64,000 bases of DNA from Flammeovirgaceae bacterium SG7u.111 (GTDB lineage Bacteria > Bacteroidota > Bacteroidia > Cytophagales > Flammeovirgaceae), in NCBI GenBank assembly GCA_034044135.1, contig CP139021.1, positions 506,501 through 570,500 on the forward strand. The letters run 5' to 3'. Under the pieces are notes generated by a model. It had not been told where the DNA came from. It saw only the letters and a list, made by a program, of their open reading frames with translations, and searched no databases. A program made the position numbers and the translations under genes. This document shows, piece after piece, positions 60,455-64,000 of this stretch (positions are counted from its first letter, which is position 1; each line of letters begins with the position of its first letter).

Positions 60455-61663
60455 TTATACATTATACTCATCCTTCCAATAAACTCTTTTGTCGGTCATG
60501 ATGGCATCTAGTGCCATAGAAACCGCAAATGAAGCTTTAGCTCCAGTCTGGATGTTGGAAATAGGTTCGGTGTTGTTTCGGATTGAGTCGGCAAAATCGA
60601 CCAAGGCTTGCTTGGAAGGATCCATATTGTCCGATTTTATTTCAATGGACTCGTCCTCAGCCATCATTTTCCTAATAGTGGCTCCGCTCACGCCATCTAC
60701 CACGCCAAGTTCTTTTTTCTTTTTGCCCTCTAAGTAAGCTCTAGCATCGTCGTAGCCCAAGAACAAGGTCGCTTCATCTCCAAATACTTTGATACGGTAA
60801 TCGGAATATGAATTGAAGGTGAGGCAAGTATAGGTGGCCTTTACTCCTCCGGGGTAATTGAAAATAACACGGGTGTTATCATAGGTTTCTCTACCATCTT
60901 TCCAGTAGTCTATTCCTCCCGAGCCTATTACACTTTCAGGATGCGAATCGGTCACCCAGTTGGCAAAGTCTATTTGGTGAGATGAAAGCTCGGCTAGTAA
61001 GCCTTTGGAGTACTCGCGGTACATCCTCCAATTTATCAATCGCTCATTTTTTGGATCATCAACTTTTCTTCTCCAGTCCCCGTTTCTGTTCCATTGGCAT
61101 TCAAAGCCCATCACCTTGCCTATGTTCCCTTCTTTAATAAGATCGACCACTTTGGTGTACAACCTAGAGCTGTGGTACTGGTGGCCTGTCTGGAAGATTA
61201 AATCCTTATTTTCTTTAGACTTGCTGACCATCGCCAATGCTTGTGCGGCATCGTAGGCCATAGTTTTTTCGCAATACACATGCTTGCCAGCATCAAGGGC
61301 ATCAATGGCCATTTGGGAATGCATGGAAAGCGGAGTAGAGATAAGAACGGCATCAACATCTTTATCCTCTAATAGCTTTCGGTAATCGACGTAGCCTTTC
61401 GCTCCTTTCCCAATAAGCTCCTTCGCTTTATCAAGGTTCTTTTGTCTTACATCACAAGCAGCTACCATCTGTATGCTCGGGACATCTTGCATGATTTTCA
61501 TTAAGCCACGACCTCTGCTGCCTGCGCCTATTACCGCAAGGTTCACTTTATCGTTAGCCGAATGGCTTGCGAAGTTTTTGGCAATAGCTGGAAAACCTAC
61601 GGCTAAACCTGTGAGTGCTAAGCCACTTTTACCTATGAATTTTCTTCTATTAATTTCATTCAT
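60455..61663 (-). CDS. Tat-exported Gfo/Idh/MocA family oxidoreductase
   Basis: 402 residues. The signal NRRKFIGKSGLALTGLAV gives Tat export. Rossmann motif VIGAGSRGRGLMKIM (residues about 43-57), and the EKP motif position reads CEKTMAYDA with T in place of P, an unusual change that leaves the lysine intact. The C-terminal sheet domain includes LAELSSHQIDFANW with the H/D pair. It lies downstream of the other oxidoreductase gene, separated by 135 bases that hold a hairpin; both are in the same direction as the DUF1080 gene. Confidence 0.9.
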   Translation of the reverse strand: MNEINRRKFIGKSGLALTGLAVGFPAIAKNFASHSANDKVNLAVIGAGSRGRGLMKIMQDVPSIQMVAACDVRQKNLDKAKELIGKGAKGYVDYRKLLEDKDVDAVLISTPLSMHSQMAIDALDAGKHVYCEKTMAYDAAQALAMVSKSKENKDLIFQTGHQYHSSRLYTKVVDLIKEGNIGKVMGFECQWNRNGDWRRKVDDPKNERLINWRMYREYSKGLLAELSSHQIDFANWVTDSHPESVIGSGGIDYWKDGRETYDNTRVIFNYPGGVKATYTCLTFNSYSDYRIKVFGDEATLFLGYDDARAYLEGKKKKELGVVDGVSGATIRKMMAEDESIEIKSDNMDPSKQALVDFADSIRNNTEPISNIQTGAKASFAVSMALDAIMTDKRVYWKDEYNV

Positions 61664-61702
61664 ACTTACTTGATGTTTTATTCGAAGTTGGGTTGTGAAG
61701 TA

Positions 61703-61737
61703 ATTCCCTCCCTGCTTATTTTTAGAAGGGAGGGAAT
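61703..61737 (-). terminator. hairpin between the two oxidoreductase genes
   Basis: ATTCCCTCCC / GGGAGGGAAT perfect 10-bp stem with a 15-base loop. There is no clear T run, so termination may be partial or the stem may act on mRNA processing. Confidence 0.4.
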
Positions 61738-61798
61738 AAATTTACTAAAGTTATTTGTTAAAGGAGGCATTGAGTTCAACTTCTAAAGGTTGCTTTGC

Positions 61799-63139
61799 TT
61801 AAATAGTTGGTTCCCATCCTTTTTCGTATTCTCTGCCCCAAAGTTTCATAGCAGCTTTGTTTTTAAGAATATGTCCATTTTTAGGATCGCATATCAAGTC
61901 AGATTTTGTGCGGTAAGAAATGTTGGCCAAATGCCCCATTAAAGTACTTGTAGCTCCTTCGTCAATTGGTGAGTTTTGCTTTACCGTTCCTTTTACAGCT
62001 TCTAGAAAGTTTTTCACATGCAAGTTAGTGGCATTACCGCCGCCGCCTAGGCCAGTAGTTGAGCTTATAGAACCCGCCTTCACTTCTTTTTCCATTTTTC
62101 CACTTCTGTCATACAACTTGTAGCCATTTCTATCTACAAATACAGAACCTTCTGTTCCGTAGATGATAGTTCCACGTCCGGCACCGTATGTTTTGAAGCT
62201 GTTACGGCTCCTTCCGTCCCATTGGATGATCTTCTTGCCAAATTTAAACGTAGCATCCATAGTATCATACATTTGCCAATCATCGTCCGAATAATGAAAC
62301 TTGTCAGCGTTTACAGACACATGGTCAGGGAAGTCTACTTGCAATGCCCAGCGGGCAATATCTATTTCGTGTACAGAGTTGTTGCCTGTTTCACCTGTAC
62401 CAAACTGCCAGAACCAGTGCCAGTTGTAGTCGAAGAAAGCATCTAAATATTCACCCCTTGGAGCAGGTCCTTGGAATAAATCCCAGTCGAAGCCTTTGGG
62501 AACAGGAACGGCTTTGGTGTTGTATAAGCTAGGACGATCATTAGAATAAAAAGCAATAGCTTGGTATGCTTCGCCTATTACGCCATTATGAATGTCTTTT
62601 ATTATTTCTTGTGACTCAGGTGCAGAGCGTTGCTGATTTCCCATCTGGACAATCTTATCGCTGTACTTTTTTTGGTAGGCTACCAAAAGCTCACCTTCGC
62701 GAGGGTTGTGGCTACATGGCTTTTCTACGTAAACGTGTTTTCCTGCTTCTAGAGCCATCCATGTGCCCGGTGCATGCCAGTGGTCAGGAGTGGCGTTGAT
62801 AATCGCATCTACTTCCTTGTCTTCAAGTACTTTACGAATGTCTTTTTCTTTTTTAGGAGTGTAGCCCAATACGTCATTGAGCTCTTTGCCAAATTTGTCC
62901 ATTTGGGGGAGGTAGATATCACACACATATTTCACATCTACTTTATCTTTCAGCATCTCAAAAGCATCTTTCATGGCTCCAGCTCTCCTCTTACAGCCAA
63001 TTTGGGCAACGGCTACTCGATCGTTTGCACCTAAAATTCTACCATAGCTTTTTGCTGAAAGCCCTACCATGCCTAAGCCTAGCGCGCCTGATGCAAGCGT
63101 TGTTTTTTTTATGAAGTTTCTTCTCGAATCGTTTTTCAT
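61799..63139 (-). CDS. Tat-exported Gfo/Idh/MocA family oxidoreductase
   Basis: 446 residues from ATG 63139; the frame is open 16 codons upstream (MVNPSLS...) but those residues precede the Tat motif SRRNFIKKTTLASGALGLG that normally starts near residue 5. Rossmann strand VAVAQIGCKRRAGAMKDA lacks one of the usual glycines, yet NATPDHWHAPG and VEKPCSHNP are intact, as is NSVHEIDIARW. Long insert (WHWFWQFGTGETGNN) as in the group that accepts bulky glycosides. With the DUF1080 protein upstream it forms the pair implicated in 3-keto-sugar processing. Confidence 0.9.
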   Translation of the reverse strand: MKNDSRRNFIKKTTLASGALGLGMVGLSAKSYGRILGANDRVAVAQIGCKRRAGAMKDAFEMLKDKVDVKYVCDIYLPQMDKFGKELNDVLGYTPKKEKDIRKVLEDKEVDAIINATPDHWHAPGTWMALEAGKHVYVEKPCSHNPREGELLVAYQKKYSDKIVQMGNQQRSAPESQEIIKDIHNGVIGEAYQAIAFYSNDRPSLYNTKAVPVPKGFDWDLFQGPAPRGEYLDAFFDYNWHWFWQFGTGETGNNSVHEIDIARWALQVDFPDHVSVNADKFHYSDDDWQMYDTMDATFKFGKKIIQWDGRSRNSFKTYGAGRGTIIYGTEGSVFVDRNGYKLYDRSGKMEKEVKAGSISSTTGLGGGGNATNLHVKNFLEAVKGTVKQNSPIDEGATSTLMGHLANISYRTKSDLICDPKNGHILKNKAAMKLWGREYEKGWEPTI

Positions 63140-63174
63140 ATTTATGTTTTTTGAGTAAGTCGGGTTTGATAATG

Positions 63175-63202
63175 AAGGGTTAACCATTTAAGGCTAACCC
63201 TT
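63175..63202 (-). terminator. hairpin between the DUF1080 and oxidoreductase genes
   Basis: AAGGGTTA / TAACCCTT stem, 12-base loop, 29 bases after the DUF1080 stop. On the minus strand no T run follows, so it may be only a processing stem. Confidence 0.35.
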
Positions 63203-63230
63203 TTTTGGTGGGTATTTGCGCTTATATTTA

Positions 63231-64000
63231 TTATAATTCTTTGATTTTCACGTTTTTGAAATCTACTTTGTCGCCGTGGTCCTGGAGAAGAATGTGGCCA
63301 GTTTCTGCTTCGCCAAAGTTTGGCCAATCTTTGTATTTGCTGTAAGCAACCAATGCTTTCCACATTTGAGTGCCCCTTTCGTATTCTATTACTTTGATTC
63401 CATTAAGGTAGTGGGCTACTTTGCTTCCTCTCACTTCTACGCGAGCCCTGTTCCAAGAACCTATTCCGTTAGATCTTTTTTGTCTTAGGTGTGGATCGAA
63501 AAGAGTGCCGTTGGCAGGAATGAGGTCATATAGAGAAGCAAGCGTCCTGTTTCCAGAAACACCTTTTTTGGCATCCGGATGCTTTTTGTCGTCCAAGATC
63601 TGGAACTCGCAGCCAATAGCCGAACCTTTGCCCGTGTTGAGATCAGGATCTACAAAGTATTTGATACCGCTATTAGCTCCTTCACTCAGCCTAAAATCTA
63701 CTTCCAAAATGAAGTTTTTGTATTTTTTCTCAGTTACAATGTCACCACCGTTTTCAGATTCAGCACCATCACTTGCCTTAACCGTAAGGATACCATCGTT
63801 CATTTCCCATCCTTTTTTAGGGAATTCGCCGAGCTTAGCACCTTTCCATCCTTTGTTTGTTTTTCCGTCCCAAAGGAGTTTCCAGCCTTCTGCTTTTTCA
63901 GTATCAGTAAGTTGGTTTTTTAGGTAGCTCACTTCCCTTACTCCCTTCATAGGCTTGCGGTTCTTTTCCAAGCCTTCAGTCATGATTCGGATGTTTCTCC
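63231..64000 (-). CDS. DUF1080 (3-keto-glycoside hydrolase-like) protein, 5' end outside the window
   Basis: The frame is open to the right edge; the ATG at 63983 is not necessarily the start, because the codons before it read R-N-I-R-I, just like the final strand of a DUF1080 domain (compare KNVKIKEL at this protein's own end). A second complete DUF1080 domain follows: [15 protein letters not shown], then [34 protein letters not shown] and [19 protein letters not shown], a jelly-roll lectin-like fold. The family includes hydrolases of 3-keto-disaccharides. A tandem-domain protein is therefore likely. Upstream of both Gfo/Idh genes in the same direction. Confidence 0.85.
   Translation of the reverse strand, partial: RNIRIMTEGLEKNRKPMKGVREVSYLKNQLTDTEKAEGWKLLWDGKTNKGWKGAKLGEFPKKGWEMNDGILTVKASDGAESENGGDIVTEKKYKNFILEVDFRLSEGANSGIKYFVDPDLNTGKGSAIGCEFQILDDKKHPDAKKGVSGNRTLASLYDLIPANGTLFDPHLRQKRSNGIGSWNRARVEVRGSKVAHYLNGIKVIEYERGTQMWKALVAYSKYKDWPNFGEAETGHILLQDHGDKVDFKNVKIKEL

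Noticed and set aside
1-64000. CRISPR array, prophage, rRNA or intact insertion sequence
   Set aside because: No regularly spaced repeat, no phage structural genes, no ribosomal RNA sequence and no transposase frame were seen.

Overview
The window looks like a chromosomal segment of a Bacteroidota bacterium, most likely order Cytophagales. The composition is AT-rich, ribosome-binding sites are weak, and two promoters match the Bacteroidota -7 box TAnnTTTG. Family markers agree: DUF4783 next to nadC, a one-operon Bat aerotolerance cluster, many Tat-exported Gfo/Idh/MocA oxidoreductases, Cys-type sulfatase, SMP-30 lactonase and several outer-membrane beta-barrels. No tRNA, rRNA, CRISPR array, intact transposase or prophage was seen. 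The assignment below order level is not supported by the sequence alone.

Layout. 1-11.8 kb is mostly housekeeping: a CNNM membrane protein cut by the left edge, nadC, tsaD, a metallophosphoesterase, a Tat-exported oxidoreductase, an FKBP isomerase, a YwbE-like protein, a coiled-coil membrane protein, a beta-barrel and groES-groEL. 11.9-15.5 kb is a four-gene arsenosugar-type locus on the minus strand (TIGR04282 glycosyltransferase, CxxC peroxidase-like protein, ArsS radical SAM, ArsM methyltransferase); two of its spacers hold repeat-like elements. 15.7-17.1 kb is a two-gene candidate immunity cassette: an EAD-TIR protein followed by a small helical protein with an RNxxxH (HEPN-like) motif. 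17.2-20.9 kb holds a GNAT, eutC-eutB without microcompartment genes, and an AraC regulator.

21-31.7 kb is a mixed accessory stretch: SRPBCC protein, small membrane protein, SWIM zinc-finger protein, an AraC/SDR pair, a MacB/FtsX-type permease, an unknown envelope protein, a GNAT and a Tat-exported PLP enzyme. 32.3-43.3 kb has a membrane-anchored transglutaminase-like protein, a sigma-54 response regulator, an oxidoreductase/TIM-barrel epimerase pair, a K+-channel-like protein, a PiT-like permease, a MobA-like nucleotidyltransferase and an SMP-30 lactonase. 43.5-49.4 kb has another envelope protein, an M48 protease broken by a one-base frameshift, a sulfatase and a HAD-family lipoprotein.

49.4-56.1 kb is the Bat operon (MoxR, DUF58, DUF4381, BatA, a fused BatB-BatC, BatD). 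56.2-60.4 kb has mtaB, a DMT exporter and an ECF sigma factor followed by two small envelope proteins. The right end, 60.4-64 kb, is a minus-strand sugar-oxidation cluster: a DUF1080 protein running off the window (apparently tandem-domain) and two Tat-exported Gfo/Idh/MocA enzymes. With the other two such oxidoreductases, the epimerase, the lactonase and the sulfatase, this suggests periplasmic processing of sulfated or 3-keto glycans.

Three long imperfect palindromes (about 160-220 bp, centred near 14161, 44801 and 56266) and two short ones sit between genes. They look like a recurring genomic repeat class. Several convergent gene pairs share symmetrical, bidirectional terminators.
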